From: Gammaproteobacteria bacterium | GTDB taxonomy: Bacteria > Pseudomonadota > Gammaproteobacteria > Ga0077536 | Length of the DNA stretch: 64,000 nucleotides | NCBI GenBank assembly: GCA_024235015.1 | Contig: JACKNG010000002.1 | Location: 62,001-126,000, forward strand | Reading direction: 5' to 3' | Shown: positions 17,933 through 25,328 of the stretch, in pieces | Layout: each line of letters starts with the position of its first letter | How positions within the stretch are numbered: the stretch's first letter is position 1 | The notes under the pieces: model-generated | What the model was told of the DNA's origin: nothing | Seen by the model: the letters and a program-made list of their open reading frames with translations, nothing else | The model's database searches: none | Translations under genes and position numbers: made by a program

Positions 17933-18892
17933 TCAGCGAACGTCTTCACCGGCGGCCTGCAGGTCGGCGTGGTAGGAGGAGCGCACCAGCGGCCCGGAGG
18001 CGACGTTGAGAAAACCGAGTTCGCGGCAGAATGCGGCCAGCTCGTCGAACTCCTCGGGCGGCACGAAGCGCGCGACCGGCAGGTGGGCACGGCTCGGCTG
18101 CAGGTACTGGCCAAGGGTGATCATGTCGCAGCCATGGGCACGCAGGTCGCGCAGGGTCTGGCGTACTTCGGCCAGGGTCTCGCCGAGTCCGAGCATCAGG
18201 CCGGACTTGGTCGGCACGCCGGGTGCGCGCGCCTTGAATGCCTCGATGAGGTCGAGCGACCACGCGTAATCCGAGCCTGGGCGTACCTTGAGATAGAGCG
18301 ACGGCACGGTTTCGAGATTGTGGTTGAACACGTCCGGCGGCGCGACCAGCAGGGCCTCGAGCGCGCGCTCCATGCGACCGCGGAAATCGGGCACCAGGAT
18401 CTCGATACGGATACCGGGTTGGCGCTCGCGCACGGCGGACACGCAGGCGGCGAAATGGGCGGCCCCGCCGTCGCGCAGGTCGTCGCGGTCGACCGAGGTG
18501 ATGACGACGTAACGCAGGTCCATGCGCGCCACGGCGCTGGCGAGGTGCGCGGGTTCCGCGGTGTCCAGCGGTGCCGGCCGGCCATGGGCGACGTCACAGA
18601 AGGGGCAGCGCCGGGTGCACAGGTCGCCCATGATCATGAAGGTCGCCGTGCCGTGCGCGAAGCATTCGCCGAGGTTGGGACAGGACGCCTCCTCGCACAC
18701 GGTGTGCAGGCCTTCCTCGCGCAACAGGCGCTTGAGTTCGCCGACCCGCGGGTGGCTCGGCGCGCGTGCGCGCAACCAGGCCGGCTTGCGCGGCAGGGTG
18801 CCGACGGTCGGTTCGACCTTGACCGGTATGCGCGCGACCTTGTCGGCACCACGTTGGGCCCGGCTGGGGCCGGTCTTGGGTTCGCGTTCCAT
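17933..18892 (-). CDS. lipA: Lipoyl synthase (radical SAM)
   Basis: Inserts two sulfurs into protein-bound octanoyl groups to make lipoate for 2-oxoacid dehydrogenases and the glycine cleavage H protein. It has 319 residues. The auxiliary cluster cysteines lie in TVCEEASCPNLGECF. The radical-SAM motif is DLCTRRCPFCDV. The C-terminal SSYHAD carries the family's serine ligand region. It lies 9 bases after lipB and before the ElyC-like gene. Confidence 0.97.
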   Translation of the reverse strand: MEREPKTGPSRAQRGADKVARIPVKVEPTVGTLPRKPAWLRARAPSHPRVGELKRLLREEGLHTVCEEASCPNLGECFAHGTATFMIMGDLCTRRCPFCDVAHGRPAPLDTAEPAHLASAVARMDLRYVVITSVDRDDLRDGGAAHFAACVSAVRERQPGIRIEILVPDFRGRMERALEALLVAPPDVFNHNLETVPSLYLKVRPGSDYAWSLDLIEAFKARAPGVPTKSGLMLGLGETLAEVRQTLRDLRAHGCDMITLGQYLQPSRAHLPVARFVPPEEFDELAAFCRELGFLNVASGPLVRSSYHADLQAAGEDVR

Positions 18893-18901
18893 GGGCGCTC
18901 C

Positions 18902-19570
18902 TCAGGCGGAAGTCGGGAAGGGGCGGTCGACGGCTGCCACCTCGCATTCGAGTTCGGCGGCACTGCCGTACAGGTTACGACACAAAACCGGCGGCAGATC
19001 GTCGGCGGCCTGCGCCAGGCTCACCGCACAGCCCTGGCGGTGCAGGTCGGTCACGGCCAGCCCGGCATAGCCACAGGGGTTGATGCGGGCGAACGGTTCG
19101 AGGTTCATGTCGACATTGAGGGCCAGGCCATGATAGCTGCCCTGCGCGCGGATGCGCAGACCGAGTGCGGCGATCTTGGCCTCGCCACAATAGACCCCGG
19201 GCGCCCCGGCCCGCCGCCGGGCCGCGAGGCCCAGGCCGGCGAGGTAGTCGATGACGCCCTGTTCGATGCGGCGCACCAGTTCGCGCGGGCCGAGCGCGAG
19301 GCGACGCACGTCGAGCAGGGTATACACGACCAGCTGTCCGGGACCGTGATAGGTGACCTGCCCGCCGCGATCGCAATGGACCACCGGGATGTCACCCGGC
19401 GCCAGCAGGTGCTCGGGCTTGCCCGCACGGCCGAGGGTGAACACGGGTGGATGCTCGACCAGCCACAGTTCGTCCACCGTGTCACCGGTGCGCGCGGCCG
19501 TGAAGCGCTGCATGGCCTGCCAGGCCTCGTCGTAGGACCAGCGGCGCAAGGCGAGGATGCGAACCTTCAC
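18902..19570 (-). CDS. lipB: Octanoyltransferase
   Basis: Transfers octanoate from acyl carrier protein to lipoyl domains. It has 222 residues. Motifs include HPPVFTLGRAG, RGGQVTYHGPGQLVVY, the catalytic lysine in EAKIAALG and the catalytic cysteine in NPCGYAGL. The start overlaps the stop of the DUF493 gene by four bases and lipA follows, so the order DUF493-lipB-lipA matches E. coli ybeD-lipB-lipA. Confidence 0.97.
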   Translation of the reverse strand: MKVRILALRRWSYDEAWQAMQRFTAARTGDTVDELWLVEHPPVFTLGRAGKPEHLLAPGDIPVVHCDRGGQVTYHGPGQLVVYTLLDVRRLALGPRELVRRIEQGVIDYLAGLGLAARRRAGAPGVYCGEAKIAALGLRIRAQGSYHGLALNVDMNLEPFARINPCGYAGLAVTDLHRQGCAVSLAQAADDLPPVLCRNLYGSAAELECEVAAVDRPFPTSA

Positions 19571-19836
19571 AGCACCATCAGGATGCGCTCGTGCGCGCTG
19601 AGCTCACGGTAGAGGCCGTCGAGGTGATCCTGGTCGCGCGCCGTCACGGTGACGGTGATCGCCAGGTAACGCTGGTTCCTGCTCGGACGCGTGCGCCAGC
19701 ACGCCTCGTCGAGAGGGCCACAATGGCGCGCGACGATGTCCAGCACGAGGGCTTCGAAGCCAGGCCCGGCGGCCCCCATCACCTTGAGGTCGAAGCGACA
19801 GGGAAATTCGAGCAGCGATGCGGGAGGATCTTGCAC
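19567..19836 (-). CDS. ybeD: DUF493 / YbeD-family protein
   Basis: Small ACT-like cytosolic protein of 89 residues. The characteristic N-terminal LLEFPCRFDLKVMGAAGPGF and RPSRNQRYLAITVTVTARDQDHLDGLYREL identify the family, whose biochemical role is not established. It is the first gene of the lipB-lipA operon, as in other gammaproteobacteria. A link to lipoate metabolism rests on gene order only. Confidence 0.92.
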   Translation of the reverse strand: MQDPPASLLEFPCRFDLKVMGAAGPGFEALVLDIVARHCGPLDEACWRTRPSRNQRYLAITVTVTARDQDHLDGLYRELSAHERILMVL

Positions 19837-20034
19837 GGTACAGAGAACGGCCTGCGGGCCGCTATTCTAGACCACGAGCCGACGGCAGGATGCTCGGCAG
19901 CGATAGTTGCCGTTTACATACGATCCCTGAAAGTTTACTTTAAGTATCGGCTCTAATGATCGATAAACGACTTTCAAACCAAGGCCATTGGCACGCGCCC
20001 GCCGCGTGGCCGCAGTGATAGGGGGAAGCGCGGG

Positions 20035-20190
20035 ATGGAAGACATCCTCATCGGGTTGTACTACGTCGCCGCCATCGGCGTGATCATCCTGCATTACACC
20101 GGGTGGCTGGAGGATCGCGGCCTCGAGTGGATCGTCTACGTCATCGCCGTGCTGCTGTTCCCGATGCTCTACTTCGCCTACATTCCCTGA
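20035..20190 (+). CDS. Small two-helix membrane protein (51 aa), unknown function
   Basis: Short open frame with protein-like content: MEDILIGLYYVAAIGVIILH is followed by a polar turn (YTGWLEDRGLE) and a second hydrophobic stretch (WIVYVIAVLLFPMLYFAYIP). It predicts two membrane helices joined by a short acidic loop. A purine-rich GGGGGA lies about 10 bases before the ATG. The AT-rich stretch upstream (19915-19980) could hold its promoter. It stands alone, divergent from the DUF493 gene and convergent with the SixA-like gene. I do not recognise the family; the hydrophobic pattern argues that it is real. Confidence 0.65.
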   Translation: MEDILIGLYYVAAIGVIILHYTGWLEDRGLEWIVYVIAVLLFPMLYFAYIP

Positions 20191-20330
20191 CCCGCGAGCG
20201 GATCGCGATCGCGGCGAGCGGCGACGGCCCGCGCACCAGCGGTCCGCCTTCATCCGCCCGCTGTCCACAGTGCGTCATGCGCCCCCCTTGGCGACGCTCG
20301 TCTGCGCAAGGCCTTTCATCGCTGCGTTGA

Positions 20331-20843
20331 TCAATCCTCCAGCAGCCGTGGGCGTTGATGCGCGACCACGCGTGCGCAACCCCGTTCCAATTGCGCCAGG
20401 GGCGTTGCCGTTTCCAGCGCGTAGAACGCCGCGGTCGGAAAGCGCTTCCCTTCCACACCGGCGAGTTCCTGCGCCGGCACCAGCCAATCGAGCAGTTCCT
20501 CCATCCCCGGGTTGTGGCCGAGCAGCATCACGCCGTCGGTGACGTCACCGCCGGCCAGCACGGCGCGCATCTCGCTGACGGTGGCGAGGTAGAGGGTCGG
20601 TTCGAAACGGGTCAGCGCGCCGAAGCGGGCGCCGGCGCCCTCGGCGAGGTACTTGAGGGTATCCCGCGTGCGCCGCGACGGCGAACTCAGGATCGCGCGC
20701 GGCAGGTAGCCCGCCCGCGCCAGCCACGCGCCCATGCGACGCGCGTCACGCACGCCACGTTCGTTGAGGGGCCGCAAGAAATCCTCCCGTTCGCCGCTAT
20801 ACCAATCGGACTTGGCGTGGCGCATGAGCATCAATCGGGCCAT
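20331..20843 (-). CDS. sixA: Phosphohistidine phosphatase, SixA-like
   Basis: Histidine-phosphatase superfamily protein of 170 residues. The catalytic RHAKSDW motif is at the N-terminus (H9) and the second histidine is in LLGHNPGMEE. SSPSRRTRDT is the phosphate-pocket helix region. SixA proteins dephosphorylate phosphohistidine on phosphotransfer or PTS domains; the target here is unknown. It is divergent from the polyproline protein with 130 bases between them. Confidence 0.88.
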   Translation of the reverse strand: MARLMLMRHAKSDWYSGEREDFLRPLNERGVRDARRMGAWLARAGYLPRAILSSPSRRTRDTLKYLAEGAGARFGALTRFEPTLYLATVSEMRAVLAGGDVTDGVMLLGHNPGMEELLDWLVPAQELAGVEGKRFPTAAFYALETATPLAQLERGCARVVAHQRPRLLED

Positions 20844-20973
20844 GGTCGTAGCGTACTCCCGCGAAACGTGACTGCCATCGCAACGCTGCCATCACGCCTC
20901 GTTGCCGGTGCGTTCAGCGGCTATATACCACAGCGCCGGGCGTGCGGGCCGTCGCGGAGTTCCAGGAGGAAAC

Positions 20974-22131
20974 ATGGGCCATCCTACACGCGCAGAGCAG
21001 CCGGTTCCGGGCGGGTCCCGCGCCGACCTCGCCACGCGTACGCTCGATCTCGCCGAACTCGCCGGCATCCGCCAGGCCGACCGCATTCGTGTCCAGGGCC
21101 TGCCGCACCATACCCTCGACCTGTTCGAAAAGACCGTGCGCCTGATCGAGGATGTCGGCAGCGTGGCCACCGAGGACCTGCCCACGATCCGGTTCATCCC
21201 GCAACAGGAGGACCTGCGCGCACGGTTCAAGCTGGCCGAGATCCTCGGCTCCTATTCCACCCTCAATACCCTCCTCGACCGCTACGCGCCGGCCTACGAG
21301 CTGACCCGGACGATGGCCGAAGCGCACCAGGTCGGCGAACTCGCCGATCATGAAATCGCCCTGCTCGAGGACTACCGCAACCAGATCGAACAGGCGCTCG
21401 AACATGCCAGCCGCCACATCTCGTTGTGCGTCACCACCGGCTTCACGGACGACGAGTTGCGCGAGCTCAACGAGGTCCTGACCGAGGCGCGCAGCCGCTA
21501 CCAGGCGCTCGATTCCGTGCTCGGCATGCGCCTCATCCACGACGTCGAACAGGCGGTCCAGCGCCTCGCCGAGTTGCGCGAGAAGATCGCCACCGTCCAA
21601 CGCACCCTGTCCGGCATCTTCCTCATCGATACCGAGATCATGTTCGTGCCGTCGGCCGACCTCGTGCGCATCGTCAACGACATCTTCAAGGCCATCGGCA
21701 ACCCCTTCGTGGTCGAGCATATCGACGGCACGCTGCTGCTCGCCGCGCGCAACCAGCTGATCCAGGTGATGTCCTTCTATGCCTACTACGGCCGCGAGCA
21801 GATCTACCGCGTGTTCGCCGCGAGTCCGGGCAAGGCCGGCCGCAAAGCGGTGGCCGACTACATCCGCGGCGAAATCCGCACCCTGTTCAGCGTGTGCAAG
21901 GCCAGCAACAAGCTCATCCTCACCCGGGTCATGGACGACGCCGAGCGCGAATTCGAGATCTCGGTCGAGGCCCTGCAGGTCGAAGCGGCCAACCGCGCCA
22001 TCGCCGAGGTCAACCGGCTGGCGCCGCCACCCCCGCCGCCCCCGCCACCACCGCCGCCGACGCTGCTGTCGCGCATCGCGTCCTGGCTGTTCCGCAGCCC
22101 CGGGGAAGGCGACCCGCCGCGCCACGCCTGA
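20974..22131 (+). CDS. Uncharacterised helical protein with a 12-proline tract
   Basis: 385 residues from the ATG at 20974, which has an excellent AGGAGGAAAC site; an in-frame upstream extension lacks one. I do not recognise the family. The body is mostly charged helices (for example EDYRNQIEQALEHASRHI, DVEQAVQRLAELREKIATV) without a signal peptide or obvious membrane span. Near the C-terminus twelve consecutive prolines (residues 351-362) precede a short amphipathic tail TLLSRIASWLFRSP. Translation of the tract should depend on EF-P. It lies 137 bases upstream of an ABC exporter on the same strand and could be functionally linked, but this is only positional. Confidence 0.8.
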   Translation: MGHPTRAEQPVPGGSRADLATRTLDLAELAGIRQADRIRVQGLPHHTLDLFEKTVRLIEDVGSVATEDLPTIRFIPQQEDLRARFKLAEILGSYSTLNTLLDRYAPAYELTRTMAEAHQVGELADHEIALLEDYRNQIEQALEHASRHISLCVTTGFTDDELRELNEVLTEARSRYQALDSVLGMRLIHDVEQAVQRLAELREKIATVQRTLSGIFLIDTEIMFVPSADLVRIVNDIFKAIGNPFVVEHIDGTLLLAARNQLIQVMSFYAYYGREQIYRVFAASPGKAGRKAVADYIRGEIRTLFSVCKASNKLILTRVMDDAEREFEISVEALQVEAANRAIAEVNRLAPPPPPPPPPPPPTLLSRIASWLFRSPGEGDPPRHA

Positions 22132-22223
22132 GGCCACGACGTCGGCCTGCGCCACGCGACGTGTTAGAGTGGCGCGCTCGGCGTGGCCACGGCCACGCAC
22201 CCGACCTCGCCAACAACGACGTC

Positions 22224-22257
22224 GTCGTCGGGCCCCCGAGCGAGCCCGCCCGACGAC
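22224..22257 (+). promoter_or_regulatory. Perfect 10-bp inverted repeat in the leader of the ABC ATPase gene
   Basis: GTCGTCGGGC and GCCCGACGAC are separated by a 14-base GC-rich loop and end 11 bases before the ATPase ATG. There is no T-run after it, so a simple terminator is unlikely. It may affect translation initiation or partial termination between the polyproline gene and the transporter. Confidence 0.35.
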
Positions 22258-22268
22258 CTTGAACGACT

Positions 22269-23192
22269 ATGGATCACGCCGCTCCGGCGCTGAAAATTAG
22301 CGGCCTGCGCAAGACCTATCGCGGTGGACGCGAGGCCCTGCGCGGCATCGATCTCGACGTCGCAGGCGGGGATTTCTTCGCCCTGCTCGGGCCGAACGGG
22401 GCCGGCAAATCGACCACCATCGGCATCATCAGCTCTCTGGTGCGCAAGAGCGCGGGCCGCGTCGAGGTCTTCGGTGTCGACATCGACGAGGATTTCCCGC
22501 GCGCCAAGACCCTGCTTGGACTGGTGCCGCAGGAACTCAATTTCTCGCAGTTCGAGACGGTGCTCGAGATCGTGGTCAACCAGGCCGGATACTATGGCAT
22601 CGCCCGGCGCGAGGCCCTGCGCCGCGCCGAACACGCGCTCGGGCAACTCGCCCTGTGGGATCGACGCGACGAAATCTCGCGCAACCTCTCGGGCGGGATG
22701 AAACGCCGGCTGATGATCGCGCGCGCCCTCGTGCACCGGCCGCGACTGCTGATCCTCGACGAGCCGACGGCCGGCGTCGACATCGAGATCCGGCGTTCGA
22801 TGTGGCGTTTTCTCGCCGACCTGAACGCTGCCGGCACGACCATCATTCTCACGACCCATTACCTCGAGGAAGCCGAACAACTGTGCCGCAACATCGCCAT
22901 CATCGATGACGGCGTGATCATCGAGCACTCGTCGATGCGCGGCCTGCTGGCCAAGCTCCACACCGAAACTTTCATCGTCGACGCGGGGCCCTCGCTGGGT
23001 GCGCTGCCGACCATGACCGGCGCCCGGTGTACCGTCCTCGACGACCACCGTCTCGAGATCACCGTCGACAAGCACACCAGCCTGAACGCCGTGTTCAGCG
23101 CCCTCGATGGTGCCGGCATCACCGTGCACAGCATGCGCAACAAGGCCAACCGTCTCGAGGAGCTGTTCATGAACCTGGTGCAGGACAACTAG
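22269..23192 (+). CDS. ABC-2 type exporter, ATP-binding protein (YadG-like)
   Basis: Cytoplasmic ATPase of 307 residues energising the permease at 23655. Walker A GPNGAGKST (about 45-53), Q-loop GLVPQELNFS, signature LSGGMKRR, Walker B LLILDEPTAGVD and the switch TTHYLEEAEQL are all present. A C-terminal extension of about 80 residues follows the ATPase, as in YadG-type subunits. The natural substrate is unknown; drug, lipid or polysaccharide export are all known for the family. Its partner permease is separated by a 462-bp MITE-like segment. Confidence 0.92.
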   Translation: MDHAAPALKISGLRKTYRGGREALRGIDLDVAGGDFFALLGPNGAGKSTTIGIISSLVRKSAGRVEVFGVDIDEDFPRAKTLLGLVPQELNFSQFETVLEIVVNQAGYYGIARREALRRAEHALGQLALWDRRDEISRNLSGGMKRRLMIARALVHRPRLLILDEPTAGVDIEIRRSMWRFLADLNAAGTTIILTTHYLEEAEQLCRNIAIIDDGVIIEHSSMRGLLAKLHTETFIVDAGPSLGALPTMTGARCTVLDDHRLEITVDKHTSLNAVFSALDGAGITVHSMRNKANRLEELFMNLVQDN

Positions 23193-23654
23193 CAGGCTGG
23201 TGAAAAACGTCGCGAGGAAGGTCGTGGGCAAGACGCTGGCGAGACGAGGACCGGAGTTCATGCGAAAAAACGAGGACCGCAGGCGGCACCGTATCGCCGC
23301 GAGCGCAACTGAACGACCGCAGGCCGGCCCGCAGGGCGCAGGGCAGGCTGCCCGGAGTACATTTTGCCGGGAGCGAAATCGAACGGCCGCGAGGCCAGCC
23401 CGCGGGGCGCAGGGCAGGATGCCCTGCGTAACACCTGACGCCGCCGACGACGGCCGCGGCAGTTTTTCAACCGCCGGCCAGGGCGGCGCCGGACCGATGC
23501 ACGAACCCGGCCAGGGAAAACCTGCGCACCCCGCGGCAACCGCGGCCGTGATGCCACCGCGCCGCGCGCCCGCAGACGTTCCAGCGCACGCGACCCGCGC
23601 GCCCCTCACGGCCGCCCGCCCACGCCTGCCAGGGCAGCCCCACTCGATTCAGCC
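23193..23654. repeat. MITE/REP-like element in the gap between ABC ATPase and permease
   Basis: Directly after the ATPase stop lies CAGGCTGGTGAAAAACGTCG (from 23193), and at 23453-23478 an inverted counterpart reads GGCGGTTGAAAAACTGCC on the minus strand. Between these imperfect ends are two about 60-bp imperfect direct repeats 70 bases apart (23296-23353 and 23366-23428). The second holds a perfect palindrome CGCAGGGCA-GGA-TGCCCTGCG. No transposase is present. This is the structure of a non-autonomous miniature element or REP cluster. The remaining part (23479-23654) is GC-rich without a recognisable feature except the permease ribosome site region. Confidence 0.6.
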
Positions 23655-24479
23655 ATGACCAACGCTCCCGACTCACCCGCCCCGCCACCGTTCGCGGCGA
23701 CACCCGGGCGCCTCACCCTCTACCGGGTGGCGTTCCTGACCATCGTGATCAAGGAGGTCAATCGTTTCCTGCGCATCTGGCTGCAGACCGTGCTGCCCCC
23801 GGCCATCACGATGGGGCTGTATTTCGTCATCTTCGGCAACCTCATCGGGCCGCGCATCGGCACCATGGCGGGTTACCCGTACATGCAGTACATCGCGCCC
23901 GGCATCATCATGATGGCGATCATCACCAACGCCTACTCCAACGTGGTGTCGTCGTTCTTCGGCGCCAAGTTCCAGAAACACATCGAGGAAATCCTGGTCG
24001 CGCCGGTGCCGCACATTCTGATCCTGGCCGGCTACGTCAGCGGCGGCATCTGTCGCGGTATCCTGGTCGGGCTGGTGGTGACCCTGGTCGCGCTGTTCTT
24101 CACCGACCTGACCGTGCACTCCTACCTGGTGACCGCGGCGGTGGTCGTATTGACGTCGGCCTTGTTCTCGCTCGGTGGCCTCATCAACGCGATCTTCGCG
24201 CGCAAGTTCGACGACATCTCGATCGTGCCGACCTTCGTGCTGACGCCGCTGACCTACCTCGGCGGCGTGTTCTACTCGATCGAACTGTTGCCGCCGTTCT
24301 GGCGCGACCTGTCGCTGTTGAATCCCATCCTCTACATGGTCAACGCCTTCCGCTTCGGCATCCTCGGCGTCAGCGACATCGCCATCGGCCAGGCCTTCGT
24401 GGTCCTCCTCGCGTTCGTCGTCCTGCTCACGGGGGTGAGCCTCCTGCTGCTCGAACGCGGGGTAGGTCTACGTACCTGA
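23655..24479 (+). CDS. ABC-2 type exporter, permease (YadH-like)
   Basis: Integral membrane protein of 274 residues with about six membrane segments. Motifs of the ABC-2 family include VIKEVNRFLRIWLQTVLPP at the N-terminus, the YMQYIAPGIIMMAIITNAYSN segment, and the C-terminal PLTYLGGVFYSIELLPPFWR and NPILYMVNAFRFGILGVSD. It forms the transporter with the ATPase at 22269. The gene ends convergently with dat, overlapping it by 12 bases; no terminator is visible between them. Confidence 0.92.
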   Translation: MTNAPDSPAPPPFAATPGRLTLYRVAFLTIVIKEVNRFLRIWLQTVLPPAITMGLYFVIFGNLIGPRIGTMAGYPYMQYIAPGIIMMAIITNAYSNVVSSFFGAKFQKHIEEILVAPVPHILILAGYVSGGICRGILVGLVVTLVALFFTDLTVHSYLVTAAVVVLTSALFSLGGLINAIFARKFDDISIVPTFVLTPLTYLGGVFYSIELLPPFWRDLSLLNPILYMVNAFRFGILGVSDIAIGQAFVVLLAFVVLLTGVSLLLLERGVGLRT

Positions 24480-25328
24480 GCCCAGCCGCTGGTCGCGGTA
24501 GGTGATGAAATCCTGCAGGACGGCGCTGGCGACCGGGTAGTTGGCGCCATCGCCGACGGCCACCCCGTCGAGGCGCCCGACGCACAGCAGGTCGCGTGAC
24601 GAACTGGTAATCCAGATCTCGCCGGCACCGCGCAGGGTGCGCTCGTCGATGGCTTCTTCGCGACACGGCCGGCCTCCGCGCCCCATCACCTCGAGCAACA
24701 GGCCGCGGGTGACGCCGGCGAGCAGGCGGTCCGAGAGGGGCGGCGTACGGACCACCCCATCGCTGACCACGAAGACGTTGCTGGCGGCGCCCTCGGTCAG
24801 CCAGCCGTCGCGCAGGAGCAGTGCTTCGTACGCACCGCACCGCAGCGCCTCGTTGCGCAACAGGACATTGGCGAGCAGCGAGGTCGACTTGATGTCACAG
24901 CGCAACCAGCGGTTGTCGGGCAAGGTCACCGCGTTCACCACGCTGATGCCCGCGGTCATCGTCAACGGCCGACACATGGCGAAGACCGTCGGCGTGGCCG
25001 CGCTGGGGAAAGCATGGTCGCGCGGCGCGACGCCACGCGTCACCTGCAGGTACACCGACAGGTTGCCGCCGCCGTTGCGCGTGATCAGCCCGGCGAGGCA
25101 GTCGCGCCAAGCCGCCAACGTCAGCGGCGGCGCGATGCCGATGGCAGCGAGGCTGCGCGCCAGGCGCTCGAGGTGTTCCTCGAGCGCGAACATGCGACCG
25201 GCGACCACCGGCAGCACTTCGTACACCGCGTCACCGAAGATGAAGCCGCGGTCGAGCACCGAGACCCGCGCCTCGGCGAGCGGAAGGTAGGCACCGTCGA
25301 GGTAGCAGATACCCGCGTCGGCGTTCAT
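24468..25328 (-). CDS. dat: D-amino-acid transaminase (class IV PLP aminotransferase)
   Basis: Fold-type IV PLP enzyme of 286 residues that transfers amino groups among D-amino acids such as D-alanine and D-glutamate. Seen: YLDGAYLPLAEARVSVLDRGF, the PLP lysine in CDIKSTSLLANVL, and the phosphate-binding TEGAASNVFVV and GVTRGLLLEV. The start overlaps the dacA stop by four bases. Coupling to a D-Ala carboxypeptidase supports a role in wall-derived D-alanine metabolism. Branched-chain aminotransferase or aminodeoxychorismate lyase are alternatives within the same family. Confidence 0.85.
   Translation of the reverse strand: MNADAGICYLDGAYLPLAEARVSVLDRGFIFGDAVYEVLPVVAGRMFALEEHLERLARSLAAIGIAPPLTLAAWRDCLAGLITRNGGGNLSVYLQVTRGVAPRDHAFPSAATPTVFAMCRPLTMTAGISVVNAVTLPDNRWLRCDIKSTSLLANVLLRNEALRCGAYEALLLRDGWLTEGAASNVFVVSDGVVRTPPLSDRLLAGVTRGLLLEVMGRGGRPCREEAIDERTLRGAGEIWITSSSRDLLCVGRLDGVAVGDGANYPVASAVLQDFITYRDQRLGSGT

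Noticed and set aside
17279..19612. A 777-codon plus-strand frame across the ElyC-like gene, lipA and lipB
   Set aside because: Shadow of three confident minus-strand genes; no motif and no ribosome site.
23200..23658. Open frame of about 150 codons in the gap between ABC ATPase and permease
   Set aside because: Its sequence is low-complexity Ala/Arg/Pro encoded by the repeat units and palindromes; a repeat element explains it better.
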